DNA from: Paenibacillus sp.
Lineage (GTDB): Bacteria > Bacillota > Bacilli > Paenibacillales > NBRC-103111
Assembly (NCBI GenBank): GCA_029239545.1
Contig: JARBUQ010000286.1
Span: 1 to 6,409 of the forward strand
Reading direction: 5' to 3'
DNA length: 6,409 nucleotides
The number at the start of each line of letters is the position of its first letter. The stretch's first letter is position 1. Under the pieces are notes generated by a model. That model did no database searches. It worked only from the letters and a program-made list of their open reading frames with translations, and was not told the DNA's origin. This document shows, piece by piece, positions 6,027 to 6,409 of the stretch. The translations under genes were made by a program, and so were the position numbers.

Positions 6027-6061
6027 AAGCACACTGCTTATAGAGGCGGAGTGCTTTTTTT
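6027..6061 (+). terminator. Second, tandem intrinsic terminator before the ABC exporter gene
   Basis: AAGCAC (6027-6032) pairs with GTGCTT (6051-6056). Past an A/A mismatch, CTGCTT (6034-6039) pairs with AGGCGG (6044-6049) using G-U pairs, around an ATAG loop. Seven T residues (6055-6061) follow. A small perfect hairpin TTTCCA/TGGAAA (6009-6024) lies between the two terminators. Confidence 0.84.
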
Positions 6062-6072
6062 GGTGCAGATAG

Positions 6073-6110
6073 TTTCGCAACATATTCAGATAACTGTGTG
6101 TGATGCGAAA
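6073..6110 (+). repeat. Hairpin just upstream of the ABC exporter ribosome site
   Basis: TTTCGCA (6073-6079) and TGCGAAA (6104-6110) are perfect 7-nt complements around a 24-nt loop. The next bases, AAGAGGGGAGAGGA (6111-6124), contain the ribosome site. There is no T run, so this is not a terminator. It may shape access to the ribosome site or stabilise the processed 5' end; it could also be incidental. Confidence 0.5.
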
Positions 6111-6130
6111 AAGAGGGGAGAGGAAAATTT

Positions 6131-6409
6131 ATGTTTTCAGTGTTAGGAAAATTAGGTTGGTTTTTCCGATTGGAGTGGAAGAGGTACGCGATAGCGATTC
6201 CTTTGCTTTTCGTAGCGGGATTGATCGAGGTGATTCCTCCGAAAATTGTAGGTGATATGATCGACCACATTCAGAGGGGGACCCTACATTGGGGGCTCGT
6301 GACGAACACGCTGCTTCTTTTGGGCGGACTGACGATTGTCATCTATTTCATCACTTATGTCTGGATGTATCAACTGTTCGGCGGTTCATTCATAGTGGAA
6401 CGGTTGTTG
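6131..6409 (+). CDS. Multidrug-type ABC exporter subunit, N-terminal part (YheI/BmrC-like), cut by the window end
   Basis: The first 93 residues are present and the frame is still open at the last base. The start MFSVLGKLGWFFRLEWKRYAIAI is closely like B. subtilis YheI (BmrC), recalled as beginning MFSVLKKLGWFF, including the following IPPKIVGDMID and the WMYQLFGGSFIVERLL region. These belong to the type I exporter membrane domain, with TM1 at about 18-36 and TM2 at about 56-79; the TM domain and the ATPase domain continue outside the window. The B. subtilis homologue forms the heterodimer BmrCD that exports drugs using ATP, so a partner gene (yheH/bmrD type) is expected next. The ATG follows GGGGAGAGGA (6115-6124) at about 6-8 nt. 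The leader ORF and two terminators upstream suggest that its transcription is attenuated. Family assignment is strong; the exact substrate is not visible. Confidence 0.85.
   Translation, partial: MFSVLGKLGWFFRLEWKRYAIAIPLLFVAGLIEVIPPKIVGDMIDHIQRGTLHWGLVTNTLLLLGGLTIVIYFITYVWMYQLFGGSFIVERLL

Noticed and set aside
5731..6270. 179-codon open frame on the minus strand
   Set aside because: It runs antisense through the promoter, leader ORF, both terminators and the start of the exporter; there is no recognisable protein or ribosome site, and the sense-strand features explain the region.

Overview
This window is Gram-positive, low-to-mid GC Firmicute DNA. It most resembles the Paenibacillaceae (Paenibacillus/Cohnella type). 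The reasons are the strong AGGAGG ribosome sites, the T-box leader, the gene order ilvB-ilvN-ilvC-leuA, and the wording of IlvC and LeuA (for example the IlvC start MAVTMYYEKDADLS and the block GYVT/YGDYVTGPRIV). The genus is an inference from remembered protein families, not from a search.

Layout, all on the + strand. Positions 1-305 are the 3' part of a T-box tRNA-sensing leader. It has a distal stem I hairpin, a likely Leu (CUC) specifier, the conserved T-box GGGTGGTACCGCGG, and mutually exclusive antiterminator and terminator. Then come ilvB (407-2158) and ilvN (2155-2643, ATGA overlap), the large and small subunits of acetohydroxyacid synthase. A 140-nt spacer with a long inverted repeat leads to ilvC (2784-3776, ketol-acid reductoisomerase). 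A 260-nt spacer with a very large hairpin leads to leuA (4037-5587, 2-isopropylmalate synthase), which is closed by a strong intrinsic terminator (5596-5636). These four genes supply the first common steps of valine/isoleucine/leucine synthesis plus the committed step to leucine. Uncharged tRNA-Leu probably gates the whole unit. leuB, leuC and leuD do not follow, so they must lie elsewhere. Structured RNA on both sides of ilvC, and a somewhat different codon choice in ilvC, suggest that its mRNA is processed into a separate stable segment.

Positions 5640-6130 form a second regulatory region. A -10 box (TATAAT, 5755-5760) is followed by a well-positioned ribosome site and a 32-codon leader ORF (5824-5922) ending in FRLRVRMR. 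Two consecutive intrinsic terminators (5969-6006 and 6027-6061) and a further hairpin come next. The start of a multidrug-type ABC exporter subunit closely resembling B. subtilis YheI/BmrC (6131 to the window end, truncated) follows. This architecture is that of a translation-coupled, antibiotic-responsive transcription attenuator. The leader tail contains three overlapping Arg-X-Arg motifs, the pattern known to arrest macrolide-bound ribosomes. This is the most interesting part of the window. The function is inferred; the peptide, the terminators and the complementary segments are read directly.
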